Assembly: GCF_027596085.1 (NCBI RefSeq)
Contig: NC_072462.1
Coordinates: 16,964,921 to 17,028,920, forward strand
From: Anoplopoma fimbria
Lineage: Eukaryota; Chordata; Actinopteri; Perciformes; Anoplopomatidae
Direction: 5' to 3'
DNA length: 64,000 nt
Shown here: positions 53,733-64,000 of the stretch, in pieces
Layout of the letters: every line of letters begins with the position of its first letter
Position numbering within the stretch: position 1 is the first letter of the stretch
Made by a program: the position numbers and the translations under genes
The notes under the pieces: generated by a model
The model's input: only the letters and a program-made list of their open reading frames with translations
What the model was told of the DNA's origin: nothing
The model's database searches: none

Positions 53733-55880
53733 CTGAAAGACAGTTTAAAACGACAACAGGTAACAATTAGCTGATAATAAGACTTAGCATGGACTACCCA
53801 GCGTTTACTACGATTCACATGTCGAATACATTTTTTCCCGATTTTCTGAGTCTTATGACAGTACATTTATATTTTTTTCGAATTCCTTTGCAGCCCTAGT
53901 CTCCACTAACCTTAACCAACACAGAAATAGGGTAAAATGCTCAACAGCACAGCGTGAGCAAGCATATATAATAATTACAAGTCCCTTTAACCAAAAGTTA
54001 ACATGCCAACTAGACAAAAGCACACAGTTTGTGACAAGCAGCACTTAGACAAACATAAACAGTCATCTGTGGTAGGCAGCAGTCTGACTGACAGCTGATG
54101 TGGAGGTGGTGAGGAAAGAAAGCAACGTTTAAATGGACAACCAAGTCTCACATCGTTTTCGCAAAGATTTACCCTGCTGAGGTGCCTTTGGCCACAATCC
54201 TCGACTGCCTCCTTTTGCAACATTAATATAGTTTAATAATTATGCTATCGCTGCTGTAAGAGTTCCAGTTATAGATGATCAATTGGATGATAGATAAGAC
54301 AAAAAAGTACTTCACAATAACCATTTTCTTTAACTATGATACTTTACATCATGTAGGTTATATTAAACATTCACATTATATATAAATATATAATCAGGTT
54401 ACTTGCCTTCTAGATAAGAGCTGGCATTGATTTCTCTACACAGTATATACTTTTTCCCAAAACCTTGGACTTCTTGGTGTTAAATATTGCTAGTTTGTTG
54501 GAATTGATTTTTATCACACCGTCACACACACAAACACATGTCAAACGGTCCTGTGGTGTTTACTAGCCTTGTCACAACAACCAGTCAGAAACATGTCTCG
54601 TTTCATCACACCAGTCAAACTGACAAGGTTTCAAACTCAGCATAGAGAAAGAAAGAAAAACTGTCTGCAGTCCAGCTCAACAATTTAATGGTTTTGTTCT
54701 CTCTCTCGCAGTTCTTTCATTCTTTGTGTTTCCAATATTCTCTGTGGAGTTTCTTACTATAAGAAAAACAAGTGGTCCCAGGCCATGCTGAGATGGGCCA
54801 GACGAAGCCAGGAAAACACTTATGTTTATCAGAGCCTTAACAGTTTCCACAGATGTCAATCAGGCAAAGTGACTGTGACGGCTCCAATTAGAGAGACTGG
54901 TCAAAATGGAAACAAGAGGGCTGAAGGCCGGCGCTGGGTAACAATACGAGCTGGCTTGCTCCCTACAAATGGTAGAGAGAAGGATTACTTGGCAAATGGC
55001 CGATGTCTTTCAAATATAACCATTCATAAAGTTACTTTGACAGGTTCAATGATGATTGTTTTTTCACTTAATCCAATTCTGGCATTTCACTGGTTTAGGC
55101 CTTTATATAATCCTCCAAAGAAATGTCTTGCATTTTGTTATTTGTCTAGTCTTGTATCGTTTGTAGACCATTTTGAGAAAAGGCTAGAAAAAAAATCATA
55201 ATTCATATCTGCCCTTTAATTTCTCCGACTCCTTCCAACTAAAAATGTCTTTAGCCTGCTTTTGTTTTCAGGTGTCAGAATAGTTCCTCTTTGTCTTTGA
55301 ATTGAAAAAATTGGTTTGATCTACATTGGATTTTGCTACATGGATCACTTCTTTTCCACTTCTCAACCATGAGACCACTTTAATTATTGTAAATTGCAGT
55401 GGTTTCCTCTGAAGAGTTATTTTTGTATATAGGAACTCAGCACTGTGACTGGAATCACCAATTTGCAGGCTGGATGCCTTTAGTCTGTGTTTACATGTAC
55501 CCACGTGAGTAAAACAACTCTTGGGAACTTGGAACAGTCGTCTGGCGGGGGGAGTGAGATATCACCGGGCCACACAATGATGCTTTTTAGGAGAGCAGCA
55601 CCAAGGACCATCGCAACAGTCCAAGTGGGAGGTTCAGACACGTATTTATAATCAAACATCAAAAACATGTGAAAAGAAGAAAGGCATGTACCTGGAACAA
55701 AGGTTGGACCCCGTGCTCTAACCCTGAAAAAGTAACTAGAAGCCAATTTTGTACGTAGTGTTTGAATTGTCAACATAAACCCAGCATACCCTCCTTCCAT
55801 CTCATTTTCCCTTGACCTTGCATATATATATGCTGCACTGTAGAATGTCTATTTACCTGGGACTGACGACCACACAGAAA

Positions 55881-55882
<2 letters not shown>

Positions 55883-55951
<69 letters not shown>
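55883..55951. repeat. (GT)n microsatellite in nnt intron
   Basis: 69 bp of pure GT on the plus strand; (CA)n in the transcript. Confidence 0.97.
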
Positions 55952-55952
<1 letters not shown>

Positions 55953-56120
55953 CACTCTACCATGACTTGTCAATTAGCCTAGCAAAATGGTGATGTAACA
56001 TGGGTCAAGAAAAGGTTAAATAAACAGAACACACACTTCGCTAATGCTGAAAAAAAAAAAAGGGACTGGCAAAGTCAAAGTATCATGTTTTTCCACTCAC
56101 GTACAAGACCCTCTGAAGTC

Positions 56121-56168
56121 TGTGTGTGAGTGTGTGTGGGGTTGTGTGTGCTTGTACTTGTACTTGTA

Positions 56169-56221
<53 letters not shown>

Positions 56222-56246
56222 AGTGTGTGTGTGTGTGTGTGTGCGC
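56121..56246. repeat. (GT)n repeat next to an nnt 5' splice site
   Basis: Imperfect GT array with GAGT, GGGGTTG, TTGTACTTGTACTTG and GCGT interruptions. In the nnt transcript it is a CA-rich tract that begins about 12 nt into the intron after the exon ending at 56258. Confidence 0.95.
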
Positions 56247-56257
56247 GAGTGTCGTAC

Positions 56258-56417
56258 CTGGAGTGATGATTATGCTCTGGGCATCTTTAATCATTTCGAC
56301 GGTCTGGTCCACGTTGACCTCTGTGTGTGTCCCTGTGATCTCCATGGGTTTTCCTGTACCGGTGGAAGACGTGCCGTAGCCTCCCAGGATCACGTTAGCC
56401 AGTGAACGATTCATAGC
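56258..56417 (-). CDS. nnt: nnt coding exon, dII-dIII junction
   Basis: 160-bp exon, acceptor CTCTCAG and donor GTACGA. It reads [20 protein letters not shown], then [20 protein letters not shown] and [18 protein letters not shown] closes the last membrane segment; the [20 protein letters not shown] part is the linker leaving the membrane, and the [10 protein letters not shown] strand begins dIII. Family-typical throughout, with no indels that break the frame. Confidence 0.96.
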
Positions 56418-56707
56418 CTGAGAGGGGATAAAGATGTTTTGCATTTCCTTACATCACATTACATTTTTCTTTGACTTTATTGACTGTGTACAGCATAATA
56501 CAGCAATCAGAGGACATTTGAAAAGGGAAATTTCCTAATAAAAACACACATTTGTAACCTGAGATTTTTATTTACAAGAGGGACTCTTGTGGTAAAGTTA
56601 GAGTCCCTCCTAGTGGAAAGGAGAGGAACAACCACATTAAACTGCAACAGCAGTGTTGCTTAGACTCAAGTCAGCAGCTCTACGATGCAGGTTTTTAAAT
56701 TGGCTCA

Positions 56708-56983
<276 letters not shown>

Positions 56984-57321
56984 CTATAAAGATGAAAAGT
57001 GATCCCTCCATAACAACCGAATCTAGCTATCTTAAAGATGTACTCCTTTTAAAAACTCCCTTGTTCTCAGTCCCTCTAACATGTGTACAGTTTATGTTTA
57101 ACAAGGGGCAACTGTAGTTATCAATCAATACTGTAATGTGCGTGCATTTTTTGTTGCACATCATAGATCTTCTGGTTAACATGCTTACTTTATTTTTAGG
57201 AACTTGAATTGAGGGAACACACACATGCACAGTATATGATACATTATTTTGTAATCTAAAGAATGATGAGAGAAACGCCATTTTAAACTTTTTGTCTATC
57301 AAGTGCAAAAACAGACCCTTG

Positions 57322-57354
57322 AACACACACACGCACACGCACACACACACACAC
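57322..57354. repeat. CA-rich repeat abutting an nnt 5' splice site
   Basis: ACACACGCACACGC-type plus-strand repeat, a GU-rich run in the transcript, starting about 8 nt after the exon that ends at 57362. Confidence 0.95.
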
Positions 57355-57361
57355 GCCGTAC

Positions 57362-57522
57362 CATAACAGCAGAGAGAACAGAGACGGATCCGAGACAGGT
57401 GATGCCTGTGGTGAAACTGGGATCCAGCATGTAGGGAATCATCCCCCCAACACAGGCTGCCATGAGAGTGGCATTCAGAGCGTGCCGACCAGGGAGCGTC
57501 AGGGGAGAACTGCTCAGCATAC
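57362..57522 (-). CDS. nnt: nnt coding exon, dII (GRHALN / [13 protein letters not shown])
   Basis: 161-bp exon, acceptor CATGCAG and donor GTACGG. It reads [40 protein letters not shown] and [13 protein letters not shown] after a split Gly codon. LPGRHALN matches the loop that is LPNRHKMN in E. coli PntB, and the rest spans two dII membrane helices. The donor is weak-looking (ATG|GTACGG) and lies beside a GU repeat. Confidence 0.95.
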
Positions 57523-58679
57523 CTGCATGGAGAGACGAGGGAGTGAGAGGCAGGACTTATGAGACTTTTAAATAAAATACCACTAATAACTGCACATTAA
57601 CACTTGTATTTATTTATCAATCAGCTGCTGGTAAAGCAGCACCACTTGAGACCTGTCATTAACTGAATGTCATGTTCATGCATAATTTTCCCTCATGAAA
57701 CACTTGCAGTCAACATAGAAATTACAGAGTGGCTGCTAGGACTGGTGCCAGCACATGAACCCAATGAACTCGTTTTTTTCCTCTTTCCCCTTCACAGCGT
57801 ACAGCAGTGGGTATGAAGCCTCAGACCTGCTCTTGTTGATAGATCGGCCAAGCTGTCATAAAAAAAACTAAATATACTATTAATCCTGTTATAAGTGAAG
57901 TTCATTCACATCGACAATCACAAATAATTGGACAATATAGAAATGTTATGTCACTTTTTGAGATTGACTTGATATAGCAATAATCATTAAAATATGCTAA
58001 AAACTCTTAAAATGGCACTAAGATTTACTGAATCCCTTTAACATACATTTTATAAAGAAACAAATATTTTTATTGCATCACAGATAGGAAACATTTCCTT
58101 TTTAGAGAACATCCTTTTAGTGAAAAACAAATGATAAAACATCTTAAATAAGGTAACCATAAAACCACATAACCATCAAAATGTCCTCCTGCATAAAAAC
58201 AGGATACATGGACAATAGCAACATTGTGTGAGTCTGTTCTTTATGGTAATTTCTGTATTTTTTTATTATTGTTTTTAAATCCGACACTATTTTTCACTTC
58301 TCTACCATGATAAGGAGACTTTTTTAAGTCACTTGTGATGATATCCACATTTTGCTACTTTTATTACCCCTAAATAATAAAGTGCAATAAGATGTACAGC
58401 TCACCTAACTGGTGGTTAAAGACTGGACAAAGAATCAAACGAGAAACCCAAATATCTGTTAAAAATCAGGTTGTGAAATAACTAAGCTGTTGCTAATATA
58501 ATTGAATGAAAACTAAGTGATCATTTATAAAATCATTAGATCATAAGGATGCGCAACACTCAAAAACACAAATATAACAAAGAGAAAAAGAAAGAAAGAC
58601 ATTTTGGGAGTCACAACCGATCTAATCCCCTATAAAGGTTTTTCCAACTTGTATCATGTATAGCAACTCTTTTAAAAGA

Positions 58680-58705
58680 CACACACACACACGCACACAC
58701 ACACG
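58680..58705. repeat. CA-rich repeat near an nnt 5' splice site
   Basis: ACACACACGCACACACACGCGC on the plus strand, GU-rich in the transcript, starting about 20 nt after the exon ending at 58726. Confidence 0.93.
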
Positions 58706-58725
58706 CGCGACTGTGCTTCTCTCAC

Positions 58726-58959
58726 CTTGCAGTTTGCCATATGCCACCAAAGAGCCACTGAAAGTGATTCCGCCGATGTAGGTGCCGAGGTACGCAACTA
58801 CCTTGGTGAGGTTGGCTGCAGGGTCTGTGGCAAAGTGGGGGTACTCGATCATGTATTCGGCCACACAGGTGAGAACGGCAGCCATCCCCACCAAGCTGTG
58901 GAAGGCAGCCACCAGCTGAGGCAGGTCAGTGATCTGGATCTTCCTAGCAATGGCCAAGC
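58726..58959 (-). CDS. nnt: nnt coding exon, dII with proton-path His
   Basis: 234-bp exon, acceptor CCCTTAG and donor GTGAGA. After a split Gly codon it reads [77 protein letters not shown]. The His of AAFHSLVG aligns with E. coli PntB His91, essential for proton conduction, and the Ser of [10 protein letters not shown] lies in the region of PntB Ser139. It holds three membrane segments and a longer inter-helix loop ([15 protein letters not shown]) that is typical of animal NNT. Confidence 0.97.
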
Positions 58960-58963
58960 CTAA

Positions 58964-59023
58964 GGGGGGGAGAGAGAGAGAGAGCGAGAGAGCGAGAGAG
59001 AGAGAGAGCGAGAGCGAGAGAGA
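58964..59023. repeat. (GA)n repeat forming an extended nnt polypyrimidine tract
   Basis: GGGGGGG then AGAGAGAG with GCGAG interruptions on the plus strand. In the nnt transcript it is about 60 nt of CU repeat ending in CCCCCCCUUAG at the 3' splice site of the His-containing exon. Confidence 0.95.
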
Positions 59024-59569
59024 TACAGATGAGATAACAAATAAATAAAATGCAGTGGCCCTGAAAGAACCACACACTAATGACATGCAAATCACATGCA
59101 CGTGCACACACACTCCTGAGGACTGCTGGGAAGTGGGTCCATCTGAGGAACCAGGTGTTGCAGATGAGGCCTGTTTTGGGGAAATTCCATGTTTGTGAGC
59201 GGGGCTACGCTTTGTGTTTGTGTGGATAGTTTAGTCTAGGTTTCCACTTTGATACTGGAACAATTAGCATTTAAATGATCAAACTGTCCTGAATGAGCTA
59301 TACAAAAATGAGTAATACATGCTGCTGACCATTTGGAAAGACCTCCTGGGTCTGGCGGGATGTTAGTCATGTTGTGTTTGATGTAAACATCACAGGAATT
59401 TGTCTGCGCTCTGCACACCTTCTGCTTAATCTGGCCAAGCTTGCAATACATGCACATACAATGCAATACAAATGTCCACAAATTTACATTTGCTGACAAT
59501 CCATTCTGCAAGTATAAGAATTTAGTATCTGCCTTGTCCTTCTTGTGACATTATTTTATACTGACTCAC

Positions 59570-59765
59570 CAGTAGTGCCACCTATGGCCATGGCTGCACT
59601 CATCTGTGCCAGGAGCTCAGGACTCGGTTTGAGGGCACCAAGAGTGGCAATGATCCCCCCGGCGACTCCCATCATACCCAAAGCGTTACCCAGACGGGCC
59701 GTTTTCTGGTTGGAAAGGCCTGCCAGGGCACCGACGCAGCACAGACCGGAGCCCAGGTACATCAT
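59570..59765 (-). CDS. nnt: nnt coding exon, dII (start of PntB-like part)
   Basis: 196-bp exon, acceptor AACCAG and donor GTGAGT. It encodes [60 protein letters not shown] and IGGTT plus one base. The beginning aligns with the N-terminus of bacterial PntB (SLAGLSKHETSRQGN), so this exon marks where the bacterial beta subunit starts within the fused animal protein. It contains about three membrane segments. MMY is internal and not a translation start. Confidence 0.96.
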
Positions 59766-59929
59766 CTGGTTAAAGAAAAAAGGCAGAGAATGGAAAAAAA
59801 GGGGGGTTATACACAACAATTGAGGGACCACAGGATGAGAAATTAGACCACATTTCTTGGAACTTGAAAGGGCCTGTACTACATCTGGGAAAACACGGGG
59901 CACATGGCATTACAAACATCCTCTTGCAC

Positions 59930-60075
59930 CTGTTCAATGTTGTATCCAGAATGCAGAGCAGCAGCGTAGCCACCGACAAAGACACCACCAGGAAGCAGAT
60001 ACAGGTAGTTATGTTCTGGAGGATCAGTGGGACGCTTGAACATGTCCAACATCTTCTTAGTCACCAGGAAACCAC
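59930..60075 (-). CDS. nnt: nnt coding exon, dII connecting segment
   Basis: 146-bp exon, acceptor CACCCAG and donor GTGCAA. It reads [20 protein letters not shown] then [20 protein letters not shown] and [27 protein letters not shown] is the matrix-side loop that joins the alpha-like and beta-like halves in animal NNT, and [18 protein letters not shown] is the helix that follows. A 164-bp intron separates it from the next exon. Confidence 0.96.
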
Positions 60076-62322
60076 CTGGGTGAAGAGACAGGGAAAATGA
60101 GCACATCTGTACTTACAATGGCAATAAAATAAATCTGCTTTACGGAACAAAAATGAGCAGCAATGTGAAAAAAATGAGGCACCTGAAGTACATCTATTTT
60201 TAGACAACAGGTGTTTCAGTCAATATCTAAAAACTGTTGCCAAGTCCAATAACCAATGTTGGGAATTTAATGAGTCTACTTTATGTCAGTGTAAATATTT
60301 CAAGTAGAAAACCTCAAAAATGTCAAACCGGGACCAGACGGTGTCTTACAGCTTTACAGGAGGAGATCACATTTCTGTGTGTATGTCTCCCCCCCCCGGC
60401 ACTATTGTACACACACACACACACACACACCCACACAAAGGTGAATCAGAGGCTAGCACCTGTTCGTGTAAATTTTGTCGTAGACTATCCTGGTTAAAAA
60501 AATGTAACAGAATCTGACTAATATTATTTCTGACCAATCTGTGTCAATATATTAACATGGAGGAATGTTCATGTATTTTAACAACGCAAAGCCAGTATCC
60601 ACTCGTTTCTTTTGCTTACTTTCAAACCCAGAAGGGGTCTGCTGACACTATATTTAGAAAGCTTCCAAGAATAGAAGCAAATCAGCAACAATTGCCAACA
60701 TGAGGCCTTAGCATTAACAGACAGGCTAGCGGCTCAGTGAGGTTCTGCTGTACAAGCTAGTCACTTCCACACAGTGAGGCATACAGCTTGTTAATTAGAC
60801 ACTGGTATAATCCTCGGGAAGTCGTATTGGTTCATCCCTATAATGGTTATATCAATTTTGACCTGATGATGTTGCTAGAAAAGTCATAGGCAGCGTCAAA
60901 GTGATTCAAATTCCGCCTAGGGGGAGCCATGCATGTCTGTAACAAATTTAAATGGCAATACATTTTGATTTTGACAGATTTCCCTCATAAACACTAATGT
61001 TAACCTCATAGTGGGATTGGAATACAAGTCAGGGGATCATTAAAATCATCAGGATTCATCCACTGGGAGCCATGAATGAAAAAATTGCAAGGCAATCCAT
61101 CCAATAGTGGTTGATATATTTCAGTCTGGACCACTAACATCCCCATCAATAGAGCCACATTACTAGTGTGGCTAAAAACTTACAGTGCACCTGAAATCAC
61201 AGCTGTCTATTTTTGCAGTCCAAACTTTCAACAACTCATCTGGTCCACTTCTACCACAAATGTAAGTATAATCCATTTGTATATTAATGATAAGATTTCA
61301 CTCAGTGACTGAAATGAGTGGCCTGGTGCAATAACAGGAAAATATGGAATCTGATACTGCACACTGACATCGGTATTGTGAGAGCTGAACATATTTAGCT
61401 CAAGATATTCAACAGACCTAGGTGTTTTCCATGCATTCCCACATCTTTCGGCTGCGGAGACACAAAGGGAACAAGAAGCTACGGCCAGGGACCTATTCTT
61501 CAAAACAGACTGAAAAATGTCAGGGTCTGTTTTATTGAAGCCAAGTTTCACTATTGTGTTTTCTCGTCCCTTTCCATGGAATGTTTTTTTTCTGTTCCCA
61601 GGGGTTCCTGGGTAATGTGGTAAACCGCTTAGAAATGTGCATGTGGAAATGAACCCATGTAGAAGATCAAAAATGAAACTAGGTATGTCTATAAAAGCTG
61701 TGGTATTTCAGCATGCTTTTCGTTGAGGGAAATCTAAAAGACTAATAGGTGGTTTGAACAGTACTGCCACAACAACCTAGAGGGCCCGAGAATTGTGGCA
61801 GGATTCAGAGCCTTGCCTTGAACTCCAAAAACACTGTGGTGGACTGCATCTCTCTCTCAAACAAAGAAGCTTGGGTGCATTTAAACAAACAAGCTGAACT
61901 GATCGATTATGCAAGTTAACTATATTAATTCGCCTGCGTCAAAGTCTCCCCTGGTGTCTGGCTGAGAGCTAAGTGGAGAAATCAAAACAAATTCATGCCC
62001 TCAGCCCTGAAGGAACACTCCGTTTCCCAGGACTATTAGAGAGTGATGAGTATCATAATGACTCCAGGAACACTTCATTATCATTATAATGTAATATATT
62101 AAGGGAAATAGAAGAGATGCATGTGTGTGGTCCAGGCCAGAGCCACTGACTTTCGTATGAGCAGGTGGGTAGAGGGCAGCTGCAAAACCATGGTTCCAAA
62201 GCATGTTATTGTACAATCAATAAAACACGCTTCAATCTTTAGCCTACGTTGATATTTTATTGGCTAAAGGTTGCTGTAACTGGCAGGGATCGCTGTGAGG
62301 TGTCTATGTGCGGGTGACTCAC
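60076..62322 (-). other. nnt: nnt intron (2.2 kb)
   Basis: AT-rich intron with one short CA repeat at 60409-60437 and a C-run just left of it. No other gene or clear element is seen. Confidence 0.8.
60409..60437. repeat. (AC)n microsatellite, short
   Basis: About 29 bp of AC with one CC interruption, inside an nnt intron. Confidence 0.9.
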
Positions 62323-62433
62323 CAGCAATGTTGACCGAGGAGATGAAGGCAGCCAGCACAGCCAGTGTCTCAGCAGTAGTTGTTGGGGTGTAGGCGCCTC
62401 CCATCAGGGACAGACCACCCACAGCCGTCAGAC
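62323..62433 (-). CDS. nnt: nnt coding exon, dII (first exon in window)
   Basis: 111-bp exon, acceptor TTCTGCAG and donor GTGAGT. After a split codon (Gly expected) it encodes [20 protein letters not shown] and [16 protein letters not shown] plus one base of the next Gly. GLTAVGG.. and [13 protein letters not shown] are characteristic of the alpha-like membrane helices of dII. The exon upstream, which in relatives ends near SVTNAISG, is not found before the window end. Confidence 0.95.
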
Positions 62434-64000
62434 CTGCAGAACAAGGAGAGTGAAGTATTCATGATCTCCACTTTCCTAGTTCGTTATACTGGACAGTATT
62501 TTGTGAAGATGTTACAAAACCAACAAAAGATTAATTCAGTCATAAAATAGTTTGTCCTAACACAGTTTTGTGTAACAGCTAAAGGAATGTTATAGTTGTT
62601 TCTTAAGCTCATAATACTTTGTCTGCTTCCCTCATCGGAAAAAAAAACAGAAATAGAGAGATTTAGAGATAAAAAAAAGAGAAGGAGAGAGAAAGAGAGG
62701 GAGTGTGTGTTTACCAAAAGAGGCTCAGGAAACCTTGATAACATCAGTCCTGTAATGACTTACAGGCAGTAGGATGCAACACACAGCACCCCCAAGAGCC
62801 TGCATTCACACGGAATTGTGTTTGAGTGCAATGTAGGTTGAGTGTGTGTGTATGCATGCATGAAATCAATAGTGTTAGTTAGAATTTTTAAATGAGGCAA
62901 ATGTGAAGTGTGACCTTCTCACACTAGTCTCCTTTTTTTTTTTTCTACAACAAAGTCAGGTGTGTAATATAAGCTCCTAAACAAAGCAAGTTTCAAATGC
63001 TCCAAATATCATCTCACAACTTCTAGCTCACAAATAGACAGGCTAATTGAAAATTCCCACTCTTTAAAAAGAGACGACGGAATGAAACATGCAATGTTTG
63101 TTGGTGAGGAGCATATGAGGAGGACAGCATTCACATGAAACTTTCCAAACATTTGTAGTTTGGTTTCTAGCACAATAACACTTGAAAGTGTGTCAGGATG
63201 CCACTGATGATCAATTTTCCTCCATGTTCTTTTCTTTTTTTTCAAACTCCCGTCCCAGGACTTCCTCAATCAAAAAAAAGTATTAGTCATATTTATGCCT
63301 TTATTAGATAGGTAGGTTCCCAGTTGGACCCAAACCAGGGTCGTTGGATCATTCCCTTTATTTTAAGCTGATTTCTGTTTTCAATGCAAATATGTCTGTA
63401 AGTCATTCCCTATGTTAATGCTGACTTCCTTGGGGTCTTAAATAAAGAGCTTTGCTCTGATGGTATATCGATTTATCTGATTGGAATTAGTAACATTGTC
63501 CAGACTGGTAATTAGCCTCATAAAACAGTATTTGGGGCTTGTGCATTAAGATTTGAATGTTCTTTTTTACATTCTTGCTAAATCATATGCTGTTTATATT
63601 TACTGAAAATGCTTGAAATCCAAATGTGATCTGAATGAAGAAAGAAATGACTAAGGTTACACCTCAATCAAGTTTTAAATCTATGAATTCATATATAGTT
63701 AATATGATAATCAATATTAATCGAAATTATGCATCTGCCACATCCAAATAAAAGATGTAGCCTTCTAGATTTGGCACACTGTCTTTTTTGTGAACTACTT
63801 GATCCAAAATAAAAAAGTAGTACAGTTACACTTTTTGGCAGAGATCAAAAGGCAAACCTGGCCACCAAAACTAATAGATTAGCCAGAAAGAAAGTCAATA
63901 GGTATCAGTGCACACACCAAATACCACGCACACACACATACATATACTGGGTGGGCCAACGTCCCTGTGACCAACATCAGCTACCAGGCTACAGGCACAG
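62434..64000 (-). other. nnt: nnt intron, incomplete at window edge
   Basis: Non-coding sequence upstream of the first recognised nnt exon. It contains a CT/GA-rich stretch near 62640-62700 and a short fish-repeat-like piece at 63288-63347. No nnt exon could be recognised up to the last base. Confidence 0.75.
63288..63347. repeat. fragment of a common fish interspersed repeat (inferred)
   Basis: ATATTTATGCCTTTATTAGATAGG followed by GACCCAAACCAGGGTCG recalls a widespread teleost repeat that pairs 'tttatgcctttatt.gata' with 'gactcgaacccgggtcg', here with the middle deleted. Recognition is from memory. Confidence 0.4.

Larger units (their letters stand above)
53733..56257 (-). other. nnt: nnt intron, largest in window (2.5 kb)
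   Basis: This intron carries two GT arrays, the second starting 11 nt from the 5' splice site in transcript sense. Open frames at 54785-55201 (plus) and 55480-55800 (minus) exceed 100 codons but match no family I recognise and lie inside the intron; they are probably chance or old repeat sequence. Confidence 0.8.

Noticed and set aside
54785..55201. 138-codon plus-strand open frame inside an nnt intron
   Set aside because: Opposite strand to nnt, no recognised domain; could be old repeat sequence but nothing supports a gene.
55480..55800. 106-codon minus-strand open frame inside the same intron
   Set aside because: No recognised family; in the nnt transcript it would be intronic, and its sequence does not match transhydrogenase.
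63940..64000. Possible further nnt exon at the window end
   Set aside because: The minus-strand reading does not match the expected SVTNAISG-ending exon. A VTNIS-like plus-strand reading is on the wrong strand and looks coincidental.

Overview
This is vertebrate nuclear DNA, most likely from a ray-finned (teleost) fish. It has interrupted genes with GT-AG introns, very many long (CA)n/(GT)n microsatellites, and eroded pieces of repeat types I associate with fish genomes. The fish assignment is an inference from repeat style, short introns and protein sequence. There is no operon, CRISPR array, phage or bacterial feature.

Layout. At the left edge (83-2838, plus strand) are the last two coding exons of a fibroblast growth factor 10 gene (fgf10), followed by an AT-rich 3' UTR with candidate poly(A) signals at 3188 and 3496. 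From about 3.5 to 50.5 kb lies roughly 47 kb without a recognisable protein gene. It is filled with microsatellites, two G-quadruplex-type tracts, a cluster of perfect palindromes (17.2-18.5 kb), one degenerate Ty3/Gypsy-like reverse transcriptase fragment, and a few hAT-like or other old repeat fragments. From 50735 to 62433 (minus strand) are the eleven last coding exons of nicotinamide nucleotide transhydrogenase (nnt), encoding about 550 residues. They cover the second part of the proton-translocating membrane domain (dII) and the whole NADP(H)-binding domain (dIII). The window ends inside an nnt intron.

The two genes converge tail to tail, as I recall for human FGF10 and NNT at 5p12, so the window is a conserved synteny block. 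They do not share a pathway: Fgf10 is a secreted limb and organ-bud mesenchymal signal, and Nnt is an inner-mitochondrial-membrane enzyme. The gene-free interval next to a developmental signalling gene is the obvious place for distal enhancers, but none can be proved from one sequence.

I found no undescribed protein system. The most unusual signals are the CA/GU and CU simple repeats placed directly against nnt splice sites, including mutually complementary repeats in neighbouring introns, and the palindrome cluster near 17-18.5 kb.
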